A DNA stretch of 64,000 nucleotides from Luteimonas sp. RC10 (GCF_014192745.1 NZ_JACHYJ010000001.1:496001-560000); one strand, 5' to 3'; shown: positions 1 to 10,900, counted from the stretch's first letter. Notes: generated by a model not told the origin, from the sequence alone. Program-made: numbers and translations.

Positions 1-125
1 AGAATCGAACTTCCACGTGCCAGCAGTACGACACCGCAAGGTTCCATCATCCAACGTGCGGCATTCCTGGACCGCCAACACCGACCGATTCTCTGCACTT
101 CTCCACACGACCACAAGCCCGCGCA

Positions 126-159
126 CGACGTCGACGTGCGTTTCAACACGCCGACGTCG
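126..159 (-). terminator. Candidate terminator hairpin downstream of aceA
   Basis: The 8-base self-complementary word CGACGTCG occurs at 126-133 and 152-159, with inner CGTG/CACG pairing, so the RNA can fold into a roughly 12-bp stem about 65 bases past the aceA stop. There is no T-tract. The rest of 1-223 shows no convincing gene. Confidence 0.3.
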
Positions 160-223
160 TTCAATCGCGACGCGCGTCACACGCGAGTCCCTCGATGGTG
201 CAGCGCGCCATCGACGCTGTGCC

Positions 224-1555
224 TCACGCGGCCCGCGTGGCGTAGAACTGTGCCTCCTCGGTCGAGCCGGTCAGTGCGGTCACGCTGGAGGCGCCGCCCT
301 GGATCACGGTGGTCACATCGTCGAAGTAGCCGGCACCGACTTCCTGCTGGTGAGAGACGAAGGTGTAGCCCTGGTCGCGGGCGGCGAATTCGCGTTCCTG
401 CACCTGCTCGACGTAGTGGCGCATGCCTTCGCCGCGCGCGTAGTCGTGCGCGAACCGGAAGCTGTTGAACCAGTTGATGTGGATGCCGGCCAGGGTGATG
501 AACTGGAATTTGTAGCCCAGCGCTGACAGTTCGTCCTGGAATGAAGCGATCTGGCGATCGTCGAGGTTCTTCTTCCAGTTGAAGCTCGGCGAGCAGTTGT
601 AGGCCAGCAGCTTGCCCGGTGTGGCGGCCTGGACGGCCTGGGCGAACTCGCGCGCAAAGCCCAGGTCCGGGGTGCCGGTCTCGCACCACACCAGGTCGGC
701 GAACGGGGCGTAGGCGACGCCGCGGCTGATCGCCTGCTCCAGGCCGTTGCGGACCTTGTAGAAGCCCTCGGCGGTGCGTTCGCCGGTCACGAACGGCGCG
801 TCGTTGGCATCGAAGTCGGAGGTCAGCAAGGTGGCCGCCTCGGCATCGGTGCGCGCCAGCACGATCGACGGCACGCCGAGCACGTCGGCGGCCAGGCGCG
901 CGGCGATGAGCTTCTGCACCGCCTCCTGGGTCGGCACCAACACCTTGCCGCCCATGTGGCCGCACTTCTTGACCGCCGCCAGTTGGTCCTCGAAGTGCAC
1001 GCCCGCCGCGCCGGCGACGATCATGTTCTTCATCAGTTCGTAGGCATTGAGCACGCCGCCGAAGCCGGCCTCGCCGTCGGCGACGATCGGCAGGAAGAAA
1101 TCGATCGCCTCGCGCGCATCGAGCTTGCCGTCGGCGATGTTCTTCCACTGGATCTCGTCGGCACGCTGGAAGGTGTTGTTGATCCGGCGCACCATCGCCG
1201 GCACCGAGTCGTAAGCGTACAGCGACTGGTCGGGATACATGGTCTCGGATGTGTTGCCATCGGCCGCAACCTGCCAGCCCGACAGGTACACCGCCTCCAG
1301 TCCCGCCTTGGCCTGCTGCATCGCCTGCCCGGCACTGATCGCGCCGAACGCATTGATGTAGCCCTTCTTGGCCTGTCCGTTGAGCAATGTCCACAGCCGC
1401 TGCGCACCGCGGCGGGCCAGCGTGTGTTCGGGCTGCACACTGCCGCGCAGGCGCACGACGTCGGCTGCGGTATAGGTGCGCTGGATGCCGCTCCAGCGCG
1501 GGTCAGTGGTCCATTCGTGCTGCAGGGCGTCGATCTGGTGCTGGCGCGTGGTCAT
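224..1555 (-). CDS. aceA: Isocitrate lyase
   Basis: Cytoplasmic glyoxylate-shunt enzyme splitting isocitrate into glyoxylate and succinate. The 443-residue length suits the bacterial (AceA) type. The catalytic signature KKCGHMGGK lies near residues 196-204, with the active cysteine at about 198, and the GYINAF and [17 protein letters not shown] stretches are typical of the N-terminal barrel. It lies 55 bases after aceB on the same strand, so the two probably form an aceBA operon whose glyoxylate is used by malate synthase. The start is the first ATG of a well conserved N-terminus. Nothing is truncated. Confidence 0.97.
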   Translation of the reverse strand: MTTRQHQIDALQHEWTTDPRWSGIQRTYTAADVVRLRGSVQPEHTLARRGAQRLWTLLNGQAKKGYINAFGAISAGQAMQQAKAGLEAVYLSGWQVAADGNTSETMYPDQSLYAYDSVPAMVRRINNTFQRADEIQWKNIADGKLDAREAIDFFLPIVADGEAGFGGVLNAYELMKNMIVAGAAGVHFEDQLAAVKKCGHMGGKVLVPTQEAVQKLIAARLAADVLGVPSIVLARTDAEAATLLTSDFDANDAPFVTGERTAEGFYKVRNGLEQAISRGVAYAPFADLVWCETGTPDLGFAREFAQAVQAATPGKLLAYNCSPSFNWKKNLDDRQIASFQDELSALGYKFQFITLAGIHINWFNSFRFAHDYARGEGMRHYVEQVQEREFAARDQGYTFVSHQQEVGAGYFDDVTTVIQGGASSVTALTGSTEEAQFYATRAA

Positions 1556-1610
1556 GGGCGGTTCCTCTGGTGTGGTGATGCGTGATGGGAGATGTCGGCG
1601 CAGCGGCGTG

Positions 1611-3251
1611 TCACAGCCGCTCGTACGCCGGCAATGTCAGGAAGTCGGCCAGCGTGTCGGCCCGGGTCAGCGCTTCGAGCAGGGCGATGGCCTCGGCCAC
1701 CCGGGCGGCGCCGGGGACCGCTTGCCGCGCCAGGCGCGAGGGCAGCGACAGCAGGACACGGTCGAACAGCGCATCATCGATCGCGGTGCCATCGTCGAGA
1801 TGCAGCGGCATGCCGGGCGCGCCGCTCGCATCGGCATCGGCGTGGTGCAGCCACTGCCACAACTGCGCGCGTGCGATCTCGGCGGTCGCGGCGTCCTCCA
1901 TCATTCCGTGGATCGGCACGCAGCCGTTGCCGTCGAGCCAGGCAGCGAGGTAGCGCACGCAGACTTCGACGTTGCCGGCGAAGCCGGCGTGGGTGATCGT
2001 GCCCAGCGACGGCGCGATCAGGTCGTCGCGCGCGACCAGCACGTCGTCGCGCGTCATCGCATGCTGGTGCGGCCCACGCATGCGCGCATCGAACACCTGC
2101 CGCGCGATCGGGATCAGCGCCGGATGCGCGACCCAGGTGCCGTCGTGGCCGGCGGTGACTTCGCGCAACTTGTCGGCGCGCACCCGGTCCATTGCCGCTT
2201 CGTTCGCGGCCTCGTCGCCCGGGATCGGGATCTGCGCCGCCATGCCGCCCATCGCGTGCGCGCCGCGGCGGTGACAGGTCTGGATCAGCAGTTCGGAGTA
2301 GGCCTTGAGGAAGGGCTGGGTCATCGTCACCTGGCCGCGCTCGGGCAGCACGCGGTCGCGGTGCCGTCGGAAGGTCTTGATGTAGGAAAAGATGTAATCC
2401 CAGCGCCCGCAGTTGAGGCCGGCGATCCGCCCGCGCAGCGCGTGCAGGATCTCGTCCATCTCGAAGGCGGCGGGCAGGGTCTCGATCAGCACCGTGACCC
2501 GGATCTGTCCGACCGGCAGGCCCAGCGCGCGCTCGATGTGCGCCAGCGCGTCGTCCCACAGTTGCGCTTCTTCCATCGACTGCAGCTTGGGCAGGTAGAG
2601 GTAGGGCCCGCGGTCGCGCGCGGCCAGCGCATGGGCGTTGTGGAACGCGAACAGGCCGGCATCGAACAGCGCCGCCGACATCGGCGCGCCGTCCACGAGC
2701 ACGTGCTTCTCGTCCAGGTGCCAGCCGCGCGGCCGCACGATCAGCACCGCCTGCCGCGCCTCGGGCAGCAAGGCATAGCGCTTGCCGTTGCCTTCGAAGG
2801 TCAGGCTGCCGGCGGCCGCTTCGCGCAGCGCGCGCTGGCCGGTCAGCAGATTGGCCCAGGTCGGCGAGGTCGAATCCTCGAAATCGGCCATGTAGCACTG
2901 CGCGCCGGAGTTGAGCGCGTTGATGACCATCTTCGGATCGACCGGTCCGGTGATCTCGACCCGGCGGTCGCGCAACGCGACCGGGGCCGGCGCGACGGTC
3001 CATGCCGACTCGCGGATGCCGCGGGTGTCGGCGCGGAAGTCGGGCAGGGCACCGGCATCGAAGGCGGCCTGGCGGGTGTGCCGGGCGCGGAGCAGGGCCT
3101 GGCGCCGGGCCTCGAACTCGCGGTGCAGGCCGGCGAGGAAGGCCTGGGCCGCCTCGTCGAGCAGGTCGACGGGCGTTCCGGCAGGCAGCCCCACGGGCAG
3201 GTCGCACGCGGCATCGGGGGGCAGCGCGTGCAATCGGTGGACGGCGTTCAT
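1611..3251 (-). CDS. aceB: Malate synthase A
   Basis: Condenses glyoxylate with acetyl-CoA to malate, the second shunt step. The 546-residue product has the A-type pattern, including [42 protein letters not shown] and [11 protein letters not shown] near the middle. The frame is open to 3335, but the start at 3251 (MNAVHRLH) is preferred: it follows a GAGAGG stretch and avoids running into the palindromic operator at 3315-3335. First gene of the aceBA operon, divergent from a LysR-type regulator. It ends in PAYERL, a common end for this family. Confidence 0.96.
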   Translation of the reverse strand: MNAVHRLHALPPDAACDLPVGLPAGTPVDLLDEAAQAFLAGLHREFEARRQALLRARHTRQAAFDAGALPDFRADTRGIRESAWTVAPAPVALRDRRVEITGPVDPKMVINALNSGAQCYMADFEDSTSPTWANLLTGQRALREAAAGSLTFEGNGKRYALLPEARQAVLIVRPRGWHLDEKHVLVDGAPMSAALFDAGLFAFHNAHALAARDRGPYLYLPKLQSMEEAQLWDDALAHIERALGLPVGQIRVTVLIETLPAAFEMDEILHALRGRIAGLNCGRWDYIFSYIKTFRRHRDRVLPERGQVTMTQPFLKAYSELLIQTCHRRGAHAMGGMAAQIPIPGDEAANEAAMDRVRADKLREVTAGHDGTWVAHPALIPIARQVFDARMRGPHQHAMTRDDVLVARDDLIAPSLGTITHAGFAGNVEVCVRYLAAWLDGNGCVPIHGMMEDAATAEIARAQLWQWLHHADADASGAPGMPLHLDDGTAIDDALFDRVLLSLPSRLARQAVPGAARVAEAIALLEALTRADTLADFLTLPAYERL

Positions 3252-3314
3252 CGGCAACTCGGCCTCTCTCGGGTGGTGGTGCGGTGCAGCAGACCGTCTC
3301 TCCACGCCGGGTAT

Positions 3315-3335
3315 TTGACAAACGAGTTCTGTCAA
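3315..3335. promoter_or_regulatory. LysR-type operator dyad between aceB and the regulator
   Basis: A perfect inverted repeat TTGACA-N9-TGTCAA (3315-3320 and 3330-3335) sits in the divergent intergenic gap, 64 bases upstream of the aceB start. Dyads of this size in LysR-divergon gaps are typical recognition sites. It overlaps the first possible ATG of the regulator (3335), which argues for a later start. Confidence 0.6.
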
Positions 3336-3370
3336 TGCGAACTATGAGTTCAGCTGATACTCGAATCGGA

Positions 3371-4339
3371 ATGGCCGCCAAGTCCCCGCCCCCGTTGCGG
3401 TTTCCGTACAAGAGCGACCGGCTCAAGCCGCTGCGCGCGTTCTGTCAGACGACCCGCCTGGGCTCGGTGTCGCGGGCCGCCGAGGCGCTCTACGTCAGCC
3501 AGCCTGCGATCTCGCTGCAGTTGCAGGCGCTCGAACGCGAACTCGGGGTCAAGTTGCTCGAACGCAGCGGCCGGCGCCTGGTGCCCACCCGGGCCGGTGA
3601 GGTGCTCTACGACCTGGCGCTGCCGCTGGTGGAGGGCATCGACGGCTTGCCGGCCGCGTTCCGCCGCGAGGTCGGCGGCCTGGACGCCGGTGCGCTGACG
3701 ATTGCGGCCAACAGCTCCACCATCCTGTATCTGCTGCCGAAGATCGTCGAACTGTTCCGCCGCCAGCATCCCGATGTGCGGCTGACACTGCACGACGCGA
3801 TCACCGCCGACGGCAACGACCTGCTGCGCAGCGACACGGTCGACCTGGTGGTCGGCTCGATGGTCGACGTGCCGCCGGACCTCGACTACGCACCGGTCTA
3901 TCGCTTCGAGCCTGTTCTGCTCACCCCGCCCGACCACGCGCTGGCGCGCGCGCGGCGGATCACGCTCGAGGAGATCGCGCGCTACGGCCTGATCCTGCCG
4001 CCGAAGCGGCACGTGACCTACCGCCTGGTCGATCAGGTGTTCCAGCAGGCACGCGTGCCCTACACGCTCGCGCTGGAAGTCGGCGGCTGGGAGGTGATCA
4101 AGCAGTACGTCGCGATGGGCATGGGCATCTCCATCGCCAGCGCGATCTGCCTGGAGGCGGGCGATGCGGCGCGACTGGCGACGCGTCCGGTGTCGGAATG
4201 GTTTCCCGCACGCAGCTACGGCGTGGTCGTGCGCAAGGGCAAGCTGCTCTCGCCGCAGGCCCGCGCGTTCGTCGAGCTGATCCGCCCGGATCTGTTCGCC
4301 CGCCGCGACGGCAGCGGCAGCGGGCACTCGGAACGCTGA
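3371..4339 (+). CDS. LysR-family transcriptional regulator, likely of aceBA
   Basis: DNA-binding regulator with an N-terminal winged helix (about residues 14-75; LGSVSRAAEALYVSQPAISLQLQALERELG) and a C-terminal effector-binding domain (YLLPKIVELFRRQHPDVRLTL onwards). It is 322 residues from the ATG at 3371; ATGs at 3344 and 3335 are also in frame, but 3335 overlaps the palindrome. Divergent from aceBA and sharing its control region, so regulation of the glyoxylate shunt is the natural inference. The effector is unknown. The C-terminus ends in a low-complexity GSGSG tail. Confidence 0.9.
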   Translation: MAAKSPPPLRFPYKSDRLKPLRAFCQTTRLGSVSRAAEALYVSQPAISLQLQALERELGVKLLERSGRRLVPTRAGEVLYDLALPLVEGIDGLPAAFRREVGGLDAGALTIAANSSTILYLLPKIVELFRRQHPDVRLTLHDAITADGNDLLRSDTVDLVVGSMVDVPPDLDYAPVYRFEPVLLTPPDHALARARRITLEEIARYGLILPPKRHVTYRLVDQVFQQARVPYTLALEVGGWEVIKQYVAMGMGISIASAICLEAGDAARLATRPVSEWFPARSYGVVVRKGKLLSPQARAFVELIRPDLFARRDGSGSGHSER

Positions 4340-4378
4340 GCGGCGGCGGCGGGCATCGCCCGCGCCGCGGGCCGGCCG

Positions 4379-5431
4379 TCACCGGCCGGCGGTCACCGGC
4401 TCGGCGCGCTCGGGGCCAGGGGCTGCAGATCGGCGCGAGGCCTTCTCCAACTGCGCCAGCGCGACCTCGCCGGCGACCTTGGCCTCCATCGCCTGCTTCT
4501 GCACCATGCACAGGGTCTGCATATGGTCGGCGTCGAAGTTCAGGCGCTCGATCAGGAAGTCGACGAACGCACGGACCTTCGGCGAGACCAGTCGGCCGCC
4601 TGCGAACACCGCGTTGAAGTCGACCTCCGGACCGGTCCAGCCGGCGAGCACGCGCTGCACCATGCCCGCCTCGACGAAGGCCTTGGCCATCACGTCGCCG
4701 GTCAACATCAGGCCCTCGCCCTTGATCAGCGCCCAGTTGAGGGCCGCCGGATCGTTGCCGACCAGCTGCGGATTGACCGGGAACTCGCGCAGCGCCTGCC
4801 CATCGGTCAGCGACCACACGAAGCGGCCATTGTGCGGATTGCGACTCTTGCGCATCACCAGTGTGCGGTGGTGCTGCAGATCGTCGGGATGCAGCGGCTC
4901 GCCGTGCTTTTCGATGTAGGCGGGGCTGGCGAAGACCTGCGTGCGCAGACTGCCGAGCTTGCGCGCGACGAAGTTGGAGTCGGGCAGGGTGCCCACGCGC
5001 AACGCCAGGTCGGCTTCGCCGCCGATCAGATCGAGATGCTCGTTGCCCATGTGCATATCGAGCAGGATCTCCGGGTACTGCGCCTGGAAATCGCCGAGCA
5101 GCGGCGCGATCCAGGTGATGCCGATCGAGTAGGGCACGGTGAAACGCAGCCAGCCGCGCGGACCGCCCTGCAATTGGCCCACCGCGGCCTCGGCCTCTTC
5201 GAGTCCGCGCGCGATGCGCTGGCAATGCTCGTGATAGACCGCGCCGGCCTCGGTCAGCCCCAGGCGACGCGTGGTCCGGTGCAGCAGCCGTGCGCCCAGC
5301 CGCTGTTCGAGCTCCTGCACCTTGCGGCTGACCGTGGTCTTGGGCAGGCCGAGTGCGTTGGCGGCAGCGATGAAGCTGCCCTGCTCGACCACCTTGACGA
5401 AGATCAGCGTGTCGTTGAGATCGTGGGCCAT
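4379..5431 (-). CDS. LysR-family regulator divergent from the RND efflux operon
   Basis: 350-residue LysR-type activator/repressor. The helix-turn-helix covers about residues 8-65 (GSFIAAANALGLPKTTVSRKVQELEQRLGARLLHRTTRR), followed by a substrate-binding-like domain. Its divergent position relative to an SDR plus RND operon parallels mexT/mexS-mexEF-oprN and bpeT/bpeEF-oprC. About 40 C-terminal residues extend past the usual LysR end (AGEVALAQLEKASRRSAAPG). A pair of overlapping dyads lies 38 bases upstream of its start. It probably controls both itself and the efflux genes; the ligand cannot be told from sequence. Confidence 0.9.
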   Translation of the reverse strand: MAHDLNDTLIFVKVVEQGSFIAAANALGLPKTTVSRKVQELEQRLGARLLHRTTRRLGLTEAGAVYHEHCQRIARGLEEAEAAVGQLQGGPRGWLRFTVPYSIGITWIAPLLGDFQAQYPEILLDMHMGNEHLDLIGGEADLALRVGTLPDSNFVARKLGSLRTQVFASPAYIEKHGEPLHPDDLQHHRTLVMRKSRNPHNGRFVWSLTDGQALREFPVNPQLVGNDPAALNWALIKGEGLMLTGDVMAKAFVEAGMVQRVLAGWTGPEVDFNAVFAGGRLVSPKVRAFVDFLIERLNFDADHMQTLCMVQKQAMEAKVAGEVALAQLEKASRRSAAPGPERAEPVTAGR

Positions 5432-5800
5432 GCGCGCGCTCCGGTGGGGGACGGACGCGATTGGCCCGTTCGAGGGACAATTATTCCCTCGAATCGGGAC
5501 TAATCAAGTCCTCGATCGCGGCCTATCGTCTGCAGCCTCCCCCGACCGGAGCCCGCCGATGGCCCTCGACCGCCCTGTTGCCAGCACACGCGCCACCCCC
5601 AGCAAGGGCCGCACCGCTGCGCCTCGGCGTGGGTTGGAAATCCCGCCGAATCAATCGTCTAGCGCCCGCATTGCGGTCCCCCGCGGGGTGCGTGGCGGTG
5701 GCTTCGACTGGCGCCGGATGTGGGCCTGGCTGGGGGCCTCGACCCTCGACCAGGGGATCCCACCCCCGGTCGAAGCCTGCTTTTCGGGAGACAAAATCCC
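5432..5800. promoter_or_regulatory. Divergent control region with two overlapping dyads
   Basis: This 369-base gap has no gene. At 5469-5493 is a perfect dyad TTCGAGGGA-N7-TCCCTCGAA; overlapping it at 5480-5504 is a second one, ATTATTCCC-N7-GGGACTAAT, with a single mismatch. Both are near the LysR start and suit a LysR tetramer. The remaining 300 bases before the SDR start carry nothing recognisable and may be a long leader. Confidence 0.6.
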
Positions 5801-6634
5801 ATGACCGGGACAATGTCTCCGCTGCTGGTACTCGGCGCGACCGGAACGATCGGCACGCGCTTGATCGCCCGCGCTGCCGCCGCCGGACGTCGGACGATTG
5901 CGGTGGCCCGCGATGGCGCCGCGCTCGCTGCGCTGCGCGAGCGTCACGGCGCGACCGTGGTGCCGCTGGCCGCGGCGCTGTCCAGCGATGCCGACGCCGC
6001 CGCGCTCGCGAACCGTGTCGCCGCGCTGGCCGGCCCCCGGCCCGGCGCGGTGGTCGCGGCGATCCGCGGCGTCGCCCCGGCACGCCGGCTGCTCGACGCA
6101 CCGGCCGACTTTCTGCGCCGGCGACTCGACGAGGACCTGCTGCCGCATCTGGCCGCCGCGCGCCATCTGTTGCCGCTGCTGGCACCGGTCCCCGGCGGCG
6201 CCTATGTCCTGGTCGGCGGCCCCGGCGCCGAGCAGCCCTGGTCGGGCTACGGCCACCGTTCGATCGGTGCGGCCGCGTTGCAGATGCTCGCCCGTGTGCT
6301 GCACGAGGAAGCGCGGACGTTGCCGGTCCGGGTGCAGATGCTGGCGATCGACTCGCCGGTGCGCACCGCGCACAACGCCACGCATGCCTGCACCCAGTGG
6401 CCGGACGCCGATGCGATCGCCGACTACGCGCTGCGCATGGTCGACGGCCGCCTGCGCCCCGACGCCGCGCTGCTGCGTTTCCCGACCGGCCCGGTGCGCC
6501 CGCCCGGCCTGTCCGACGACATCGATCTCGCACCGCCGCCGTGCGTCCCCGCATCGACCCACGACACCGCCGCGCAGGCGCTGCTGCAGCGCATCGCGGC
6601 CCGTTCCCGATCCCCCCAGGAGTTCCGCTCATGA
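5801..6634 (+). CDS. SDR-like NAD(P)-binding protein, first gene of efflux operon
   Basis: A 277-residue Rossmann protein with a glycine-rich nucleotide loop at the N-terminus (LVLGATGTIGTRL, residues about 8-20). The typical SDR YxxxK is not clear; the region GYGHRSIGAAALQML takes its place, so catalytic activity is doubtful. ATG at 5801 follows GGGAG; a second ATG at 5813 is possible. Its stop overlaps the ATG of the adaptor gene (ATGA at 6631-6634), so translation is coupled. Its place matches accessory oxidoreductases near LysR-controlled RND pumps. Substrate unknown. Confidence 0.8.
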   Translation: MTGTMSPLLVLGATGTIGTRLIARAAAAGRRTIAVARDGAALAALRERHGATVVPLAAALSSDADAAALANRVAALAGPRPGAVVAAIRGVAPARRLLDAPADFLRRRLDEDLLPHLAAARHLLPLLAPVPGGAYVLVGGPGAEQPWSGYGHRSIGAAALQMLARVLHEEARTLPVRVQMLAIDSPVRTAHNATHACTQWPDADAIADYALRMVDGRLRPDAALLRFPTGPVRPPGLSDDIDLAPPPCVPASTHDTAAQALLQRIAARSRSPQEFRS

Positions 6635-7800
6635 CCCCCATCCTCACCCGCGCCCTGGCCGGTTCGCTGCTGGCCGCCGCGATCGCCGTCACTGTGGCCG
6701 GCTGCGACAGCCGCGCCGAATCGGCCGGCCCGCCGCCTCCGCCCGAAGTCGGGGTCGCCGCGGTGCTCGCCGAGCCGGTCAAGGACTGGAACGACGCCAC
6801 CGGCCGGATCGCTGCGGTCGAGAGCGTCGAGCTGCGGCCGCGCGTCAGCGGCTACGTCGAGCGCGTGGCCTACGCGGAAGGCGACGAAGTGAAGCAGGGC
6901 GACCTGCTGTTCGTCATCGACCCGCGTCCGTACCGCGCCGCGTTGCAGCGCGCCGAGGCCGAACTGGCCCGGGCCCGCGCCGAGGCGCAGCTGGCAGCGA
7001 CGCGGCACGACCGCGCGCAGTCGTTGATCGAGGCCAGCGCGATCTCGCGCGACGACTTCGAGGCCCGCAGCGCCGGACGCGCCGAAGCCGAGGCGGCGGT
7101 ACGCGCCGCGCAGGCCGCAGTCGAGACCGCGAAGCTGGACCTGGCTTTCACCCAGGTCCGCGCGCCGGTCGACGGCCGCGCCGGGCGCGCTTTGCTGACC
7201 ACCGGCAATCTCGCCCAGGCCGACGCCTCGCTGCTGACCACGGTGGTCTCGCAGGATCCGGTGCACGTCTACTTCGAGACCGACGAGCGCACGTTCCTGC
7301 GGCACCAGGCACTGGCCCGCGAAGGCGCGCGCACCGCCGGCCGCAACGCGGTGCGCGTGGGCCTGTCGGATGAGACCGGCTACCCGCATACCGGCACCGT
7401 CGACTTCCTCGACAACCAGGTCGATCCGGCGACCGGCACTGTCCGCGCCCGCGCCGTGCTGCCCAACCCCGACCGCCGGTTCACGCCGGGCCTGTTCGCC
7501 CGCGTGCAGCTCGAAGGCGCGGCGGCGCGCGAGGCGGTGCTGATCGACGACAAGGCCGTATTGACCGACCAGGACCGCAAGTACGTCTACGTGCTGGGCG
7601 AGGGCAACACCGCGCAGCGCCGCGACATCGTCCCCGGGCGCATGGTCGATGGCCTGCGCGTGGTCGAGTCGGGCCTGGCGGCCGGCGATCGCGTCATCGT
7701 CAATGGCGTGCAGAAGGTCTTCATGCCCGGCATGCCGGTCGCACCGCAGACGGTCGCAATGCGTGGTGGCCAGCCCGTCGAGGCGGTCGCACAACACTGA
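6631..7800 (+). CDS. RND efflux periplasmic adaptor (MexE/AcrA family)
   Basis: Membrane-fusion lipoprotein linking the inner-membrane pump to the outer-membrane channel. The signal peptide ends in a lipobox with cysteine at about residue 25 (VTVAGC). The first barrel-sandwich half (VESVELRPRVSGYVERVAYAEGDEVKQGDLLFVIDPRPY) is followed by a coiled hairpin rich in Ala, Glu and Arg (about 95-160), the second half (FTQVRAPVDGRAGRALLTTGN) and the membrane-proximal domain. It is 389 residues, the usual length. AGGAG lies 8 bases before the ATG, which overlaps the preceding stop. Part of a five-gene operon. Confidence 0.94.
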   Translation: MTPILTRALAGSLLAAAIAVTVAGCDSRAESAGPPPPPEVGVAAVLAEPVKDWNDATGRIAAVESVELRPRVSGYVERVAYAEGDEVKQGDLLFVIDPRPYRAALQRAEAELARARAEAQLAATRHDRAQSLIEASAISRDDFEARSAGRAEAEAAVRAAQAAVETAKLDLAFTQVRAPVDGRAGRALLTTGNLAQADASLLTTVVSQDPVHVYFETDERTFLRHQALAREGARTAGRNAVRVGLSDETGYPHTGTVDFLDNQVDPATGTVRARAVLPNPDRRFTPGLFARVQLEGAAAREAVLIDDKAVLTDQDRKYVYVLGEGNTAQRRDIVPGRMVDGLRVVESGLAAGDRVIVNGVQKVFMPGMPVAPQTVAMRGGQPVEAVAQH

Positions 7801-7992
7801 GGTCGCATCGCCGAGGCCTCTGCCTTTCCGGGAAGAGGCCGGCGCGCGCAGTGCATCGGGTGCGGGCCGGGTCTTGCCGAGCAAGCCCGGTGCGCATCCA
7901 CCCCTCGAGGCGCTTCTCCATAGCGGAGAAAGCCCCGCTGTTTCCGCGTTTTCTTACGTTGCGGCCCTCGCGCCGCCCACAAGGATCTTCCC
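7801..7992 (+). other. Untranslated gap inside the efflux operon
   Basis: 192 bases separate the adaptor and pump genes, unusual for this gene pair. Two small hairpins can form: GGGTCTTG...CAAGCCC near 7869, and CTTCTCC against GGAGAAAG near 7914-7933. No ORF with a ribosome site was seen. It could set the adaptor:pump ratio by processing or attenuation, but that is only inference. Confidence 0.4.
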
Positions 7993-10900
7993 GTGGACTT
8001 TTCCCGCTTCTTCATCGACCGGCCGATCTTCGCCGCGGTGCTGTCGATCCTGATCTTCGCCGGCGGTCTGATCGCGATGCCCCTGTTGCCGATCGGCGAG
8101 TACCCGGAAGTCGTGCCGCCCTCGGTGGTCGTGCGCACGGTGTATCCCGGCGCCAACCCGAAGGTGATCGCCGAAACGGTGGCGACCCCGCTCGAGGAGG
8201 CCATCAACGGCGTCGAGGACATGATGTACATCAAGTCCGTGGCCGGCTCCGACGGCGTGCTGCAGCTCACCGTGACCTTCAAGCCCGGCACCGACGCCGA
8301 CGATGCCGCGGTGCGCGTCCAGAACCGTGTGGCGCAGGCGCAGGCCCGACTGCCCGAGGACGTCCGGCGGCAGGGCGTGACCACGCAGAAGCAGTCGCCG
8401 GTGTTCCTGATGGTCGTGCATCTGACCTCCCAGGACGGCCGCTACGATTCGCTGTACCTGCGCAACTACATGCGCCTGCACGTCAAGGACGAGATCGCCA
8501 AGATCGCGGGCGTGGGCGATGCCCAGGTCTTCGGCGGTGGCGACTATGCAATGCGCCTGTGGCTGGATCCGGACAAGATCGCCGCGCGCGGCCTGACCGC
8601 GGGCGATGTGGTGCGTTCGGTGCGCGAACAGAACGTGCAGGTGTCGGCAGGCCAGCTCGGCGCCGAACCGATGCCCAATGGCAGCGACTTCTTGCTGCCG
8701 ATCAATGCCAAGGGTCGCCTGGAGACCGTCGAGGAATTCGGCGACATCGTGCTCAAGGCCGGCAGCGACGGCGAGCTGGTGCGTCTGGCCGACGTGGCCC
8801 GGATCGAACTGGCCGCCGGCGACTACACGCTGCGGGCGCGCCTGGATGGCAAGAACGCCGCGGCCATCGGTGTCTTCCAGGCCCCGGGCGCGAACGCGCT
8901 CGAGATCCGTGACGGCGTGGTCGCGACGATGGAACGGCTGCGGCCTTCGCTCCCGCCCGGCGTGGAGATCCAGTCGATCTACGACACCACGATCTTCGTG
9001 CGCGATTCCATCAAGTCGGTCGTCACGACGCTGATCGAGGCCACGCTGCTGGTGGTGCTGGTGGTGATCCTGTTCCTGCAGACCTGGCGCGCATCGATCA
9101 TTCCGCTGCTCGCCGTCCCGGTATCGATCGTCGGCACGTTCGCGGTGCTGTATCTGCTCGGCTACTCGATCAACACGCTCACGCTGTTCGGCCTGGTGCT
9201 GGCGATCGGCATCGTCGTCGACGACGCCATCGTGGTGGTCGAGAACGTCGAGCGGCATATCGAGCTGGGCGCCTCCCCGCTGGAAGCGGCCCACTTGGCG
9301 ATGCGCGAGGTGTCCGGGCCGATCATCGCGATCGCGCTGGTGCTGTGCGCGGTGTTCGTGCCGATGGCCTTCCTGACCGGCGTCACCGGCCAGTTCTACA
9401 AGCAGTTTGCGGTGACCATCGCCATTTCCACCGTGATCTCGGCAATCAACTCGTTGACGCTGTCGCCGGCCCTGGCGGCCAAGCTTCTGCAGCCGCACGG
9501 CGCGCCGAAGGACCGGCTGACCCGGCTCATCGACCGCGCATTCGGCTGGGTGTTCCGTCCGTTCAACCGCTTCTTCCAGCGCAACTCCGAGCGCTACGAA
9601 GGCGCCGTCTCGCGTTCATTGGGCCGTCGCGGTGTCGTGTTCGTGGTCTATGCCGTGCTGCTGGCGGGCGCCGCCCTGATGTTCAAGATCGTGCCGGCCG
9701 GCTTCATTCCGGTGCAGGACAAGATGTACGTGATCGCAGGCGTCAAGATGCCCGAAGGCGCGTCGATCGAGCGTACCGATGCGGTACTCAAGCGGATGGC
9801 GGCACTCGCCAGCGAGGTCGACGGCGTCGCCAGCGAGATCGCGTTCCCGGGCCTGAACCCGCTGCAGTTCACCAATACGCCCAACAACGGCGTGGTGTTC
9901 TTCACGCTCGATCCGTTCTCCGAGCGCAGCCGCAGCGCCGAGGAGATCACCGCCGAGCTCAACCAGAAGTTCTCGACCATCCAGGAAGGCTTCACCTTCG
10001 CCTTCATGCCGCCGCCGATCCAGGGCCTGGGCAACGGGTCGGGGTGGTCGTTGTTCGTCGAGGACCGCACGCGTCTGGGCTACGGCGAGCTGCAGGCCGC
10101 GGTGCAGGCCTTCCAGGCTGCCGCGATGCAGACGCCGGGGCTGGGCTATCCGATCAGCAGCTACCAGGCCAACGTGCCGCAGCTCGATGCCGAGGTCGAT
10201 CGCGTCAAGGCCAAGGCCCAGGGCGTGCCGCTGACCGAGCTGTTCGACACGCTGCAGACCTATCTGGGCTCGGCCTACGTCAACGACTTCAACATGTTCG
10301 GACGCACCTGGCAGGTCATCGCCCAGGCCGACGGCCCGTTCCGCGAAGACGTGGCGGACATCGCCGCCCTGCGCACGCGCAATGCGGCCGGCGAGATGGT
10401 GCCGGTGGGCTCGATGGTGAATGTCCGCCAGACCTATGGCCCGGACCCGGTGATCCGCTTCAACGGGTATCCCGCCGCCGATCTGCTGGGGGATGCCGAC
10501 CCGCGCGTGCTGTCGTCGGGCGAGGCGATGGCCAAGGTCACCGAGCTCGCCGGCCAGGTGCTCCCGAACGGCATGGGCATCGGCTGGAGCGACCTGAGCT
10601 ACCAGCAGTCCAACCAGAGCGGCGCGGCGCTGGTGGTGTTCCCGCTGGCGGTGATGCTCGCGTTCCTGGTGCTGGCCGCGCTGTACGAAAGCTGGTCGCT
10701 GCCGCTGGCGGTGATTCTGATCGTGCCGATGACGTTGCTGTCCGCCCTGTTCGGCGTATGGCTGGCCGGCGGCGACAACAACGTGTTCGTGCAGGTGGGC
10801 CTGGTGGTGCTGATGGGTCTGGCCTGCAAGAACGCAATCCTGATCGTCGAGTTCGCCCGCGAGCTGGAGATGCAGGGCAAGGACATCATCACGTCCGCGC

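Noticed and set aside
1..223. Coding region at the left edge
   Set aside because: Frames open here run antisense into aceA without recognisable motifs; only a hairpin was kept.
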